Origin: Magnetospirillum gryphiswaldense MSR-1 v2 | GTDB taxonomy: Bacteria > Pseudomonadota > Alphaproteobacteria > Rhodospirillales > Magnetospirillaceae | Assembly (NCBI RefSeq): GCF_000513295.1 | Contig: NC_023065.1 | Location: 2,464,501 to 2,528,500, forward strand | Direction of reading: 5' to 3' | DNA: 64,000 bases | Part shown: in pieces, positions 19,139-27,939 of the stretch | How the letters are laid out: every line of letters begins with the position of its first letter | How positions within the stretch are numbered: position 1 is the first letter of the stretch | Notes under the pieces: generated by a model | The model's input: only the letters and a program-made list of their open reading frames with translations | Database searches by the model: none | What the model was told of the DNA's origin: nothing | Program-made: the position numbers and the translations under genes

Positions 19139-19382
19139 CCCGGTATCGGTCTTGCCCTTGGCCAGGACCGGCACGGTCGTGTCGTCGCCGTGCAGGCGCT
19201 CGGCGGCGAAGACATGGGCCTCGATCCGTCGGATCAGCGGCTCCAGCGCCGCGCAGCCGGCCCCCACCTGATCGGCCAAAGTGGACAAGCTGAGCGGCAC
19301 GCCCTCCTTGGCATAGCGCTCGGCCTGGCGGTTGAGCGGCTGATGCTGACCGAATTTCTCGAACAGGATCATCGCCAGCAGT
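18386..19382 (-). pseudogene. IS66 TnpC, N-terminally truncated (copy 2)
   Basis: The C-terminal ~330 residues of TnpC, from LLAMILFEKFGQHQPLN to the same premature end ARIAAHPA as the copy at 4430. The N-terminal ~170 residues are lost at 19382, where unrelated sequence begins. Bases 18386-19138 are the same as in the first copy; 19139-19382 are a diverged variant, so the gene is a mosaic. Confidence 0.85.
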
Positions 19383-19470
19383 GATACCGCTCGACGTCCG
19401 AAGTGGCTCATCGGGGCTTCCCCTGAAACGCGGGGTGTAATTCACTGGCTCCACCAGATTGGGGGGAGCC

Positions 19471-19594
19471 ATGAGCGGTCGTCTCAAGATATCGGAAGCC
19501 AAGACATCTTCGGAACTTCGCGGTTGGGCACGGCATTGCGGCAGCGGGCGGGCTGCCGCGCGAGCCTATGCCATTGCCAATGCGCTCGATGGGC
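19471..19594 (+). pseudogene. N-terminal fragment of a second IS630-type transposase
   Basis: About 41 codons (MSGRLKISEAKTSSELRGW, then RAYAIANALDG) resemble the N-terminal helix-turn-helix entry of IS630-type transposases different from the 1066-bp element. The frame fuses at 19595 with an IS66 tnpC on the same strand, showing an illegitimate junction. Confidence 0.5.
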
Positions 19595-20558
19595 TGATCC
19601 GCCGCATCGAGGCCCATGTCTTCGCCGCCGAACGGCTGCACGGCGACGACACCACCGTGCCGGTTCTGGCCAAGGGCAAGACCGACACTGGCCGATGTTG
19701 GGTCTACGTGCGCGACGACCGCCCCTTCGGTGGACAAGCCCCGCCGGGCGCGCAGGCGCCCGATTCAAATGACTGCGGCCTTCGCCGCCGGCAGCCATGT
19801 TCTACTACTCGCGCGACCGAGGCGGCGAGCATCCCCAGGCCCATCTGGCCGCATATAGCGGGCTGTTCCAGGCCGACGCCTATGGCGGCTATGGCAAGGT
19901 TTATGCGCCAGACCGCACGCCGGGCCCGATTCTGGCGGCGGCCTGCTGGGTCCATGCGCGGCGTCCGTTCTTCATCATGGCCGATCTCGCCGAGAACGCG
20001 CGGCGCAAGGCGCGCGGCAAGACCACGGCGCCGATTTCACCGTTGGCCCTGGAGGCGGTCCAACGCATCGACGCGCTGTTCGAGATCGAGCGGACGATCA
20101 ACGGCCAGACCGCCGAGCAGCGCCGTGCCGTCCGCCAGGAGCTCAGCGCCCCCTTGGTTGCAGATCTGGAAGGCTGGCTGCGCGGACAGCGCGCCAAGCT
20201 CTCGCGCGGCAACGATCTCGCCAAGGCCATGGACTACATGCTCAAGCGCTGGCACGCATTCACCCGCTTCCTCGACGACGGTCGCGTCTGCCTGCCCAAC
20301 AATGCCGCCGAACGCGCCCTGCGCGGCTTCGCCTTGGGCCGGAAATCCTGGTTGTTCGCCGGTTCGGATCGCGGTGGCCAGCGTGCCGCCGCCATCTACA
20401 GCCTGATCGTCACCGCCAAGATGAACGACATCGATCCGCAAGCCTGGCTGGCCGACGTCCTGGCCCGCATCGCCGCGCATCCCGCCAACCGGATCGATGA
20501 ACTCCTGCCTTGGAACTGGCGTCCGCTGCCGCGCGTCGCCGACAGTCAGGCAGCCTGA
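19595..20558 (+). pseudogene. IS66 TnpC (copy 3), 5' truncated with a ~50-bp insertion
   Basis: Homology to TnpC starts at LIRRIEAHVFAAERLHGDD. At about 19743-19794 some 50 bp of foreign sequence break the frame just before [11 protein letters not shown]. From 19797 the frame is open to TGA 20558 and has a full C-terminus (IDELLPWNW) longer than in the two minus-strand copies. No N-terminal domain or tnpA/tnpB. Confidence 0.85.
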
Positions 20559-20712
20559 TCAAAGCAGCACTCACCTGCGGTTCTCACCGGATGCTTACGC
20601 TCGGCGCCACGGATTTCTGTCTCATCTTCGTTCCCTTCGGTCACTACGATGAGCCAGAAATCCTCCGTTACGCAAATGCCCCGATTTGTTCCACGGGTGC
20701 TGACGTCAGACA

Positions 20713-20803
20713 CACCCGTTCCTTCATTCTGGACAGGACGGCTCCGACGCCGAGCGGAACGCCATGGGATCCGGACATGATGCGCTTACCATAGCGGATC
20801 AGG
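20713..20803 (-). pseudogene. Fragment of the receiver-hemerythrin gene
   Basis: About 91 bp on the minus strand are nearly identical to 43768-43858 within the gene at 42462. They encode SLIRYGKRIMSGSHGVPLGV and then SRMKERV. The fragment directly adjoins the stop codon of the coiled-coil gene at 20804, marking a past rearrangement. Confidence 0.8.
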
Positions 20804-22039
20804 CTACTGCGACAAGTTGCCTGCGGCGATGGCCAGCACTTGGGCCGCCTTGCGCCGACGGTCATCGACATCGGCGGAGGTGAAGGTGACATCCTGATAG
20901 CGGCCCTGTACGGCCCGGCGGTCGCCATCGTCGCCGAAAGCGATGGTCAGCACCGCGTTCGGATACATGGAATGGGCGAGGCTGACCACCCGGTCCACCA
21001 CTTCGTGGGGAGATGCCGGCCCACTGGCGGTGTCCAAAGGAATGGCGGTGGCGAGCCGGATATCGAATACGGCGCCGAGGCCGGTGCGATCTTCGGCCGA
21101 GGTCTGGGTTTCGACCACCGCGGTAATCTGAACCGGAAACAGCGCGCCCGACACGGCGCCGCCATACACCACCGGAACACGATGTTCTGCCACAATCTCG
21201 CCGACACCACTCGGTTCGGCATGGAGCGCCCTTCCGGCGGCCAGTTCGCGTCGGGCCAACTCGGCCGCCGCCCGCGCCTTCGCGGCCGTTTCCTCCGCAG
21301 CAGTCCGGCCCTCGGCGACCACCTGCATGCGCTCCTGTAATTCGGCGTTGCGGGTCCTCTCTTCGACCAATTGCGCGTCGAGGCTACGGGCTTTTTCCTC
21401 AATGCCGATCAGGGCGGATAAATGTTTACTCTGGGAGTCTACCTGAGCCCGCAACTGCCGAACTTGATCCAACGTCAGGGTCAGTTGCCCAATGGCCTCG
21501 GCCGCATCCGACCGGGCGGCCTCGATCTGCTCAGCCGCCACCGCGCGAGTGGCCTCGACCTGCTCTGAGGCCGAGCGGCGAACATCCTCGACCGAGCGGC
21601 GCAGGTCGTCGATCTCGGCGCTCAGCGTTTCGGTCCGAATGCGAGCCGCCACAAGGTCCTGATCGGCATGGTGCCGCTCCGCCTCAAGGGCGTCACGAAT
21701 CACGGCCATGATGGCATCCCCGTGATCGCCGATGCCTGACATAGGGACAGGGGCCCGTACCTTCTCGGCCAGCGCTTCGGGTTCGGGTTTGGGAAGGGAA
21801 GGGAAGGGGGTATCGAAGGCCGCGGTGGGAAGGCCGTCCTCGTCGCCCTCACATTCCTGCAGCAGAGCGACGATGTCCGTCTCCTCCATGGCTGCGGGCT
21901 GTTGGGCTATCAACGCCTGGTCCGTGTTGTCGTCCGGCAACGGTTCCACCTGCCCGCTGACGATATGAAGGCGCCTGGGCATTGGTTCGTCACCGTCAAA
22001 CGGAAGGGGGTCCGCAATATTTTTCATGACCGAGCCCAT
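20804..22039 (-). CDS. Coiled-coil protein, unknown function
   Basis: 411 residues from ATG 22039 (a second ATG at 22027 is possible). The N-terminal ~100 residues are acidic and Pro-rich. Residues ~110-290 form a long Ala/Glu/Arg-rich coiled coil (VEATRAVAAEQIEAARSDAA). A C-terminal globular domain of ~110 residues (VVYGGAVSGALFPVQITAVV onward) follows. No transmembrane segment or catalytic motif is visible. It lies downstream of mamU on the same strand, but ~320 bp and an IS66 scrap separate them, so co-transcription is unclear. Confidence 0.6.
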   Translation of the reverse strand: MGSVMKNIADPLPFDGDEPMPRRLHIVSGQVEPLPDDNTDQALIAQQPAAMEETDIVALLQECEGDEDGLPTAAFDTPFPSLPKPEPEALAEKVRAPVPMSGIGDHGDAIMAVIRDALEAERHHADQDLVAARIRTETLSAEIDDLRRSVEDVRRSASEQVEATRAVAAEQIEAARSDAAEAIGQLTLTLDQVRQLRAQVDSQSKHLSALIGIEEKARSLDAQLVEERTRNAELQERMQVVAEGRTAAEETAAKARAAAELARRELAAGRALHAEPSGVGEIVAEHRVPVVYGGAVSGALFPVQITAVVETQTSAEDRTGLGAVFDIRLATAIPLDTASGPASPHEVVDRVVSLAHSMYPNAVLTIAFGDDGDRRAVQGRYQDVTFTSADVDDRRRKAAQVLAIAAGNLSQ

Positions 22040-22256
22040 CTCTTCGGGGCAACGTGAACAAAAGTTTCCAATTCATTGGTAACACGGGATTAAAAACGGC
22101 GCAACGCGCAAGCGTAGATTCGGTCGCGCCAAAAGTATCAGTCAACGCACTGTAATCTGACACTCCCCCCTTTGAATGAAATAACCATGCAGGGATAAGA
22201 TCTCGAGGAAGCCTACCCACGCCGGCCTAGTCGGCTCCGGGGCCACCCTGCTGACC

Positions 22257-22312
22257 GATCAGGCTGCCTGACTGTCGGCGACGCGCGGCAGCGGGCGCCA
22301 GTTCCATGGCAG
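22257..22312 (-). repeat. IS66 tnpC 3'-end scrap, inverted copy of 20505-20560
   Basis: 56 bp are the reverse complement of 20505-20560 with two mismatches seen. They encode part of the TnpC tail ([15 protein letters not shown]). The two scraps bracket the coiled-coil gene as inverted repeats and could support inversion of that gene. Confidence 0.8.
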
Positions 22313-22357
22313 TAGGGCGGTATGGAAGGCAACTGCACCACCATGGCCATGGCGGCG

Positions 22358-23251
22358 TTATTTCGGAACCAGTATGGAAAGCGCTCCGGGCAGAATGTCG
22401 AAGCGGAAGGGACCTTCCATTTTCTCCACCTCGCCATCAATGGAAATCAGCGGCTTGCGCTGTTCGGTTTGAACCTCCAGCCAGTGCATCTCACCCTGGA
22501 ACAAGGCTTCGTTGCTGGCCCACCGCCCCATAGCGGCCTGAAGTCCCAATTCCATGAGCCCGACCGGTCCGGCGCTGCGCCCCACATAAACCCCCAGGGA
22601 TCCGCCATCCATCCGTTCACGCTCCAGCAGGAACGGGTCGGAGTCCCGGCACAGATTGTTGGAAATCATCAGGAAGCTTGTGGCGATCCGGGCGCGCCCC
22701 CCTGGGCTGGACAATTCCGCCTCCACAATCCGATAGCGCCGCGCCACTCCGCTCAATCCGGCCAGGGCGCCTTCAAGAAAGCTTCCCCCCTTGCGCCGGA
22801 CCCGGTCGCGCGACTGAATGAATTCGGGAAAGGCGCCGAAACAGGCTCGGATAAGGAAATAACGATCATTGACCCGTCCCACATCCATGGGAGTCTGGAC
22901 GGCTCCCGCCAAGGCCACCGCCGCCTGGGCCAGATCCAACGGCATTCCGATCTGACGCGCCATGTAGTTCATGGTGCCCAGGGGCAGGACACCCAGCGAT
23001 TTGCCGCTTGCGAGCACATGTTCGAGAGCCCGTGACAGAGATCCGTCACCGCCGCCGATGATGATCGCCCGTATGTCGGGATCGCGGCAAGCCTTCCGGA
23101 CCATCCGCCCCATGTCCTTACCTTCGGCAAGAATGATCGCGGCATCATGCCCAAGCGAGCCCCAAACGACCGATAGTCGCTCCGTCACGGCGGAGGGCGA
23201 CATCCGAAGCACGGTTCCGGCCCGCGCATTGATGATTGCGGCGATCCGCAT
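22358..23251 (-). CDS. mamU: MamU, diacylglycerol kinase-like protein
   Basis: 297 residues from ATG 23251. The lipid/sphingosine kinase catalytic fold is evident: nucleotide-binding [14 protein letters not shown], then [17 protein letters not shown], and a C-terminal beta domain ending [11 protein letters not shown]. The family phosphorylates lipid substrates at the membrane. MamU is the last gene of the mamAB operon; deletion studies elsewhere gave at most mild effects. It follows mamT by ~41 bp. Confidence 0.9.
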   Translation of the reverse strand: MRIAAIINARAGTVLRMSPSAVTERLSVVWGSLGHDAAIILAEGKDMGRMVRKACRDPDIRAIIIGGGDGSLSRALEHVLASGKSLGVLPLGTMNYMARQIGMPLDLAQAAVALAGAVQTPMDVGRVNDRYFLIRACFGAFPEFIQSRDRVRRKGGSFLEGALAGLSGVARRYRIVEAELSSPGGRARIATSFLMISNNLCRDSDPFLLERERMDGGSLGVYVGRSAGPVGLMELGLQAAMGRWASNEALFQGEMHWLEVQTEQRKPLISIDGEVEKMEGPFRFDILPGALSILVPK

Positions 23252-23292
23252 CTTCCACACAGCCCCTGTTCAGCGAAGGACGACACCGGCGC

Positions 23293-23817
23293 TTACAACA
23301 GCCATTTAATGCCGGACTTCTTTTCCACAGGCACCTTGACCACAATGTCATGGCACTTAATGCAGCGCCCGGCAGGCGGATGCGGCTGGCGCGTCGTGGG
23401 AAGAATGGGAGGCCCCAGTTTGCGGACCCGCGACAGGTTTTCCAGTACGGCGCCATAGGGCGTCTTGAACTGTGATCCGGCAGCGGGGCCACCGACCATC
23501 AGATGGCATTGGATGCAATCCCCCACATAGGGATGGGGCATGCCTGTCCCCGGCATTACCGGCGGGATATGACGAATGGTCATCAGCTTGTACTGAAGCG
23601 GCGGCTCAATGAGATGCTCCAGCGGCGACAGAATCGAAGGCTCCATGGGCAAGGGCAGCCGCCCCAACAAAAGCCCCTCCGCCCGACGGGGCGATGTGGC
23701 GGGGGAGATGCCGGCGGAGAGGGACAGCTCATCCCAATAGAGTCCCAGTCCGACCACCATCAGCAAGGTGATCGAGATCAAGGTCATCCAGCGACGGCCG
23801 CCCCCTGGCGTACCCAT
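23293..23817 (-). CDS. mamT: MamT, magnetochrome (c-type cytochrome) protein
   Basis: 174 residues from ATG 23817 (GTG 23823 is an alternative). One N-terminal membrane anchor (LISITLLMVVGLGLYW) places the rest in the magnetosome lumen/periplasm. Two CxxCH haem sites are seen (DCIQCH and RCIKCH), each preceded by a PHP motif as in other magnetochrome domains. MamT is thought to act with MamP and MamE in setting the Fe(II)/Fe(III) ratio for magnetite. Confidence 0.95.
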   Translation of the reverse strand: MGTPGGGRRWMTLISITLLMVVGLGLYWDELSLSAGISPATSPRRAEGLLLGRLPLPMEPSILSPLEHLIEPPLQYKLMTIRHIPPVMPGTGMPHPYVGDCIQCHLMVGGPAAGSQFKTPYGAVLENLSRVRKLGPPILPTTRQPHPPAGRCIKCHDIVVKVPVEKKSGIKWLL

Positions 23818-23842
23818 GTTCACCCTCTCTGTCCCATATGGC

Positions 23843-24385
23843 TCACTGCACGGTCATCCACAGCGCCAAACCCTCGTCATCGCGCAACTTGCATGTCCGC
23901 CCCCCCACCAGAACGGACTTGGCGTAAAGCTCGGCATTGGGACGTCCCGCATCGAACAAGAAACCAATGCCGCTGATCCGCGCCCCGTCAAAGGACGGGC
24001 AGCCAATCTGGTTGAGATAGGATTGCGGCGCCACCGAAATTTCCTGCAAGGCCCCTGTACCGTTGTCGATCCAGACATGGACCTGCCCCCAGCCCACATC
24101 ATTGCCGATGCTGGCAACCTGGGTGACGCGCCCGCTGAACTGCAGGGGCTTGGCTGGCGTGAAGGGGGATAACCCAGGCAAGGCGGCGGGAAGGGCCTGC
24201 GCGGCGCCAGAGGACACGGCGGTGGCGGTCTTGCCTTCCCCACGGGTAAAGCGATCGGGAAGCAGGGCTATAACAACCAGAATCAAGACTAGAGCGCCCC
24301 CGATTCCAAGCACGGATTGAGCGGTCAAAGCGCCTTCCACCGCGCCCCGGATGCGGGCTACCACTTGATCAGGCCGAAAGTCCAT
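23843..24385 (-). CDS. mamS: MamS, magnetosome crystal maturation protein
   Basis: 180 residues from ATG 24385. A single N-terminal membrane helix (GIGGALVLILVVIALL) is followed by a soluble domain with an OB-like beta pattern (FSGRVTQVASIGNDVGWGQV). Known mutants make small, misshapen crystals. It lies between mamB (16 bp) and mamT (25 bp), co-transcribed. Confidence 0.95.
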   Translation of the reverse strand: MDFRPDQVVARIRGAVEGALTAQSVLGIGGALVLILVVIALLPDRFTRGEGKTATAVSSGAAQALPAALPGLSPFTPAKPLQFSGRVTQVASIGNDVGWGQVHVWIDNGTGALQEISVAPQSYLNQIGCPSFDGARISGIGFLFDAGRPNAELYAKSVLVGGRTCKLRDDEGLALWMTVQ

Positions 24386-24401
24386 GATTCCCCTCTCCTG
24401 A

Positions 24402-25295
24402 TCAGACCCGGACCGTCACTGCGGCGGGAGCCGGGCTGACGAACAGGCGGATATCTCGGGCGTGTGGGATTTCATCCTGGATGCGCTGGCGTACCGCCTC
24501 GGCCACCATCGAGCTGTCCTTGATCCGCAAATTGGGATCGACGCGCAGACGGATATCGAACTGCACGTCCTCGCCCACATGGCGTCCACGCAGAAAATAG
24601 ATGCTGTGGACCAGCGGCGTATCCGTGGCGATCTGCCAAGCCGTCTGCAACAGTTCGGTATCCACGGAGCTGTCCATCAGGCCGTGAACCGCCTTTCCGA
24701 TCAATTCCAGACCGATGTGACCGACCAGGGCCGACACGCCGATGGCGGCGATGGTGTCGGCGATGGGAAAACCGATCACCGAGGCGATCACTCCAACCAT
24801 CACCGCCGCCGAGGAAATGGCGTCCGAACGGTTGTCCCAGGCATTGGCGATGATGGCCGGGCTGTTATTTTCGTTGCCAACACAGATCTGGTAGCGATAC
24901 ATCAGCTCGTTGACGATCACCGTCACCGACGCGCCCAAGGCGGCGAAAATGCTGGGCGCCTCGTATGTGCCCGAAATCAGCTTCACCACCGACCCATACA
25001 TCAGGAAGCTGGCGCCTATCAGCAGCAGCGACCCCACGATGGCCGACGAGATGTATTGGATATTTCCGTATCCGAACGGGTAGCGCTCATCCGCAGGCTT
25101 ATTCGAGATCTTAAGACTCAGCTGGGTCACGCCGCTGGCAACCACATCGGCACCCGAATGCAGCGAATCGGCCACCAGAGCGACGCTGCCGCTCATCAGC
25201 CCCAAGATGCCTTTGAAAAGGGTCATGCAGATATCGGCGGTGAATGCCCACCACACGACCTCTTCCCGGCAGTCTCTGCAATTTTCGAACTTCAT
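24402..25295 (-). CDS. mamB: MamB, magnetosome CDF transporter and membrane-nucleating protein
   Basis: 297 residues from ATG 25295, overlapping the mamR stop as ATGA. CDF features are present: N-terminal CxxC (CRDC), TM2 ALVADSLHSGADV with metal ligands, the YPFGYGNIQY loop, TM5 NAWDNRSDAI and a C-terminal domain with the FLRGRHVGEDVQFDI metal-site region. MamB forms a complex with MamM, transports iron into the magnetosome and is needed for membrane invagination. Confidence 0.97.
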   Translation of the reverse strand: MKFENCRDCREEVVWWAFTADICMTLFKGILGLMSGSVALVADSLHSGADVVASGVTQLSLKISNKPADERYPFGYGNIQYISSAIVGSLLLIGASFLMYGSVVKLISGTYEAPSIFAALGASVTVIVNELMYRYQICVGNENNSPAIIANAWDNRSDAISSAAVMVGVIASVIGFPIADTIAAIGVSALVGHIGLELIGKAVHGLMDSSVDTELLQTAWQIATDTPLVHSIYFLRGRHVGEDVQFDIRLRVDPNLRIKDSSMVAEAVRQRIQDEIPHARDIRLFVSPAPAAVTVRV

Positions 25296-25510
25296 CGGTT
25301 CATGTATTCCACAAGATTGGAGCCCAGGATTCGATAATTATCGCCAACCTTCTTCGCCTTGATCGTCCCCGCCCGGACCATCTCAAGCACCTGCAGCCGT
25401 TCCATTCCCAGCAACTGCGCCGCTTCACCGCTGCTATAGATGCGGTGCGGCAGAATTTCCTCGCCAAATACCTTGTCCACCAGAGCCATGGCGCCCTGAA
25501 CAAAGGTCAT
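25292..25510 (-). CDS. mamR: MamR, small putative DNA-binding-like protein
   Basis: 72 residues from ATG 25510. Residues 22-70 resemble an excisionase/MerR winged helix (RIYSSGEAAQLLGMERLQVL, then IKAKKVGDNYRILG). In known strains its loss affects crystal number and size. It overlaps mamB by four bases. A paralogue sits at 10121-10426. Confidence 0.95.
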   Translation of the reverse strand: MTFVQGAMALVDKVFGEEILPHRIYSSGEAAQLLGMERLQVLEMVRAGTIKAKKVGDNYRILGSNLVEYMNR

Positions 25511-25542
25511 CAAGGCACTTCCCTTGATCACTGCTGTCCAAA

Positions 25543-26361
25543 TCAATTCTTGGATTCCTGCGAATGGGTGAGAGGCAGTAGTTCCTGGAAAATCTGTGGC
25601 GTAATGATCGGCGTGTCGCCTGCAGGCTTTTCGTGGAAATACTCCACGCGCTTGAACCCGGTGATCATTGCCAGATAATCCCACGGCCACTTGGTGATTG
25701 CCACATTATAGGTCGCGGCAGATGCGTTAAATTCCTCCCTCTTGCTGGCGATCCGGTCTTCCATATCCACCAGCGAGGTCATCATATGCTTGTAGGTATC
25801 CGCCGACTGAACGGTGGGATACTGCTCGACAATGGCCATCAGCCGCCCCAGCGCGTTGCCGAAACCACCATCGGCCCCCAACAGGGCCTTGCCGGCCCCG
25901 CCATCGCCCAGCAATTTTCCGATTCCGCCCTGCTTCATCAATTGCTCGATGGCCGAACCGATCGGGCCGCCCTTGCCGGCTTCCACGGACTCCTTACGCT
26001 TGTCGGAAGTGTGAGAGAAGATGGAGTGTTCCAAAGCGGCATGATTCAGCGTCAACTTGACCAAATTGCCAAACAGATTGTCGCGGCGTTGAATCATGAC
26101 CTCGAAATTGGAGCGCTTGGCCTGGGCATCCTCGTACATGGTGACAAAGGCGTTATAGCGCATCAGCAAGGTGGTGATGAAGGCAACCAGCGACAGCACC
26201 GAGATGGCCAGCATGAGTTGCACCGGCCCCCGTCCCATGCGCCGGGGCGATTCCTCAACCACATACAATTGGGCCAGCAGTTCCTCCGACTGCTTGACCC
26301 GTTGTAGGGTAATGGATTCGACCTTATCGACCGAACTGGCGTCCGCATCGCTTACTGCCAT
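25543..26361 (-). CDS. mamQ: MamQ, LemA-like magnetosome membrane protein
   Basis: 272 residues from ATG 26361. One membrane helix near residues 45-65 (LMLAISVLSLVAFITTLL) precedes a LemA-type helical domain: YNAFVTMYEDAQAKRSNFEV, RRDNLFGNL and ASKREEFNASAATYN. MamQ is one of the few proteins essential for magnetosome membrane formation, with MamI, L and B. It lies 50 bp after mamA. Confidence 0.95.
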   Translation of the reverse strand: MAVSDADASSVDKVESITLQRVKQSEELLAQLYVVEESPRRMGRGPVQLMLAISVLSLVAFITTLLMRYNAFVTMYEDAQAKRSNFEVMIQRRDNLFGNLVKLTLNHAALEHSIFSHTSDKRKESVEAGKGGPIGSAIEQLMKQGGIGKLLGDGGAGKALLGADGGFGNALGRLMAIVEQYPTVQSADTYKHMMTSLVDMEDRIASKREEFNASAATYNVAITKWPWDYLAMITGFKRVEYFHEKPAGDTPIITPQIFQELLPLTHSQESKN

Positions 26362-26411
26362 ATCCGCCTCGTTGCTATCGTCATCTCAATGAGACCTTCT
26401 ACATCGACTGC

Positions 26412-27065
26412 TTAGACGGCCGAACGTTCATCGAGTTCATTGGCCTTCTTAAAATGCGGCAAAGCCTCTTCGTGCGAGCCCATCTGCTCGTAGCTGTACG
26501 CGATTGCGCGATGCACCTTGCCTTCATTGGGACGCAGCCCCAAAGCGATCTTGAAACTGTCGATGGCTTCGTCAAAGCGGCCCAGATTATCCAGCGCCAC
26601 CCCGAGACGGAAGCGGACATTGAAATTCACCGGATTGGCTTCCGCCACCTTGACCAGTAGAGGCACGGCCAAATCATATTTTTGCACCTGCACATAGGTC
26701 AGGCCAAGGACGGTCGCGACCTTGATGTTGTCAGGCGCATCGGCGATGGAGCGCTCAAGCAACTCGGTGCCGCGATCAACGGCCCCGGTCTTAACGTAGG
26801 CGATTCCCAAATGCAGCGCCACTTCCACGTCGAAGGCATCGGCATCGTAAACCTGCTCGAGCATCACCACTGCCTCGGAATAACGACCGGCTTTGGCGTG
26901 AGAGATGCCCTTGTCGCGGTAATACACCTGACGAATGTCATCATTGACCGAAAAGGCCGACCGGAAAGCATCGACCATATTCGCACCGAGCTTCTTCGCC
27001 ACGGATAGGCCGTAGTGAGTATACAGGGTAACTTCATCAAGCATATTCGACGGCTTGCTAGACAT
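26412..27065 (-). CDS. mamA: MamA, TPR magnetosome-coat protein
   Basis: 217 residues from ATG 27065; a TTG four codons earlier is less likely. Sequential TPR motifs span residues ~35-215 (GISHAKAGRYSEAVVMLEQV; LGIAYVKTGAVDRGTELLE; RLGVALDNLGRFDEAIDSF). MamA self-assembles on the cytosolic face of the magnetosome and acts as a scaffold and in organelle activation. No membrane segment. Confidence 0.97.
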   Translation of the reverse strand: MSSKPSNMLDEVTLYTHYGLSVAKKLGANMVDAFRSAFSVNDDIRQVYYRDKGISHAKAGRYSEAVVMLEQVYDADAFDVEVALHLGIAYVKTGAVDRGTELLERSIADAPDNIKVATVLGLTYVQVQKYDLAVPLLVKVAEANPVNFNVRFRLGVALDNLGRFDEAIDSFKIALGLRPNEGKVHRAIAYSYEQMGSHEEALPHFKKANELDERSAV

Positions 27066-27099
27066 ACTGTTCTCCAAAATCCCAATCCGGTGGCTCTGG

Positions 27100-27912
27100 C
27101 TAATTTATCACGTGGCAAGCTTCGCACGGGCCACGAACTTCGTGGGGACTGACGCCCCGGGTAACCGCATCACGCGTTATGGCCGAAGGCGGCAGGCTGA
27201 TGAGATCAGGATCGGGCGACAATTCGAATCCCTGGCCTACCGGATGGCAATCGGTGCAGGCGCCGCGATATCCATGGGGCCGAGGATCGCCCGGAAGGAT
27301 CATGGGGGCGCCTTCCAACTGGGCAAAGCCCAAACCGCCTTCGGCCGCGCGCAAAACCACGGTCAGTTTGCGCAAGACCGGGGTGCCGGGACGGTTGTCC
27401 TTACGGATCACGCTGATCCGCGCCTCGGACCGGTTCGCCACATTGCGGGTAGCTGCCTGGAAATTTTCCATATTGGTGACTGGAGTGTCATCAATCCGAA
27501 CGACGACATCCCCCCCCAACAGACCGCTGAACGCCGCGTTCAAAGTAACCTCGCCCAACAGAACGCCCTGCACTCCACGAGGATAGTTCAACTTTCGGGC
27601 CAGTTCCTCGGTCATCAGACGTCCGTCCATGCCCTGCCAATGGCCTTCAAAGACCTTGAGATTGCGCGGAACGAAATTGGGCAAGGGCGACTCCATTGCA
27701 GCCACGGTACCACCCGCCGCGGCCATGGGCTCCACCGCCATGGCCACATTGGTCGCCTGCGGAAAAGCAATCGGGGCAGCGACCGGAGCCGCAGTCGACA
27801 TCTGAGGCGAAACGCTGATCGACTGAGGAGCAACGACGCCCCCCTGCCGCCCAATGACAAGCACCAGTGCAAAAACGACACCCACCACCAGCAGGACGAG
27901 TTTGCTATTCAT
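27100..27912 (-). CDS. mamP: MamP, PDZ-magnetochrome iron oxidase
   Basis: 270 residues from ATG 27912. An N-terminal anchor (KLVLLVVGVVFALVLVIG) is followed by a PDZ domain (~100-190: YPRGVQGVLLGEV, DVVVRIDDTPV) and two magnetochrome motifs, ACTDCH and PCEACH, near the C-terminus. MamP binds haem c and oxidises Fe(II) to Fe(III) during magnetite growth. It follows mamO by 27 bp. Confidence 0.97.
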   Translation of the reverse strand: MNSKLVLLVVGVVFALVLVIGRQGGVVAPQSISVSPQMSTAAPVAAPIAFPQATNVAMAVEPMAAAGGTVAAMESPLPNFVPRNLKVFEGHWQGMDGRLMTEELARKLNYPRGVQGVLLGEVTLNAAFSGLLGGDVVVRIDDTPVTNMENFQAATRNVANRSEARISVIRKDNRPGTPVLRKLTVVLRAAEGGLGFAQLEGAPMILPGDPRPHGYRGACTDCHPVGQGFELSPDPDLISLPPSAITRDAVTRGVSPHEVRGPCEACHVIN

Positions 27913-27939
27913 TCCCGGCTAATCCCAAAACCATATCCA

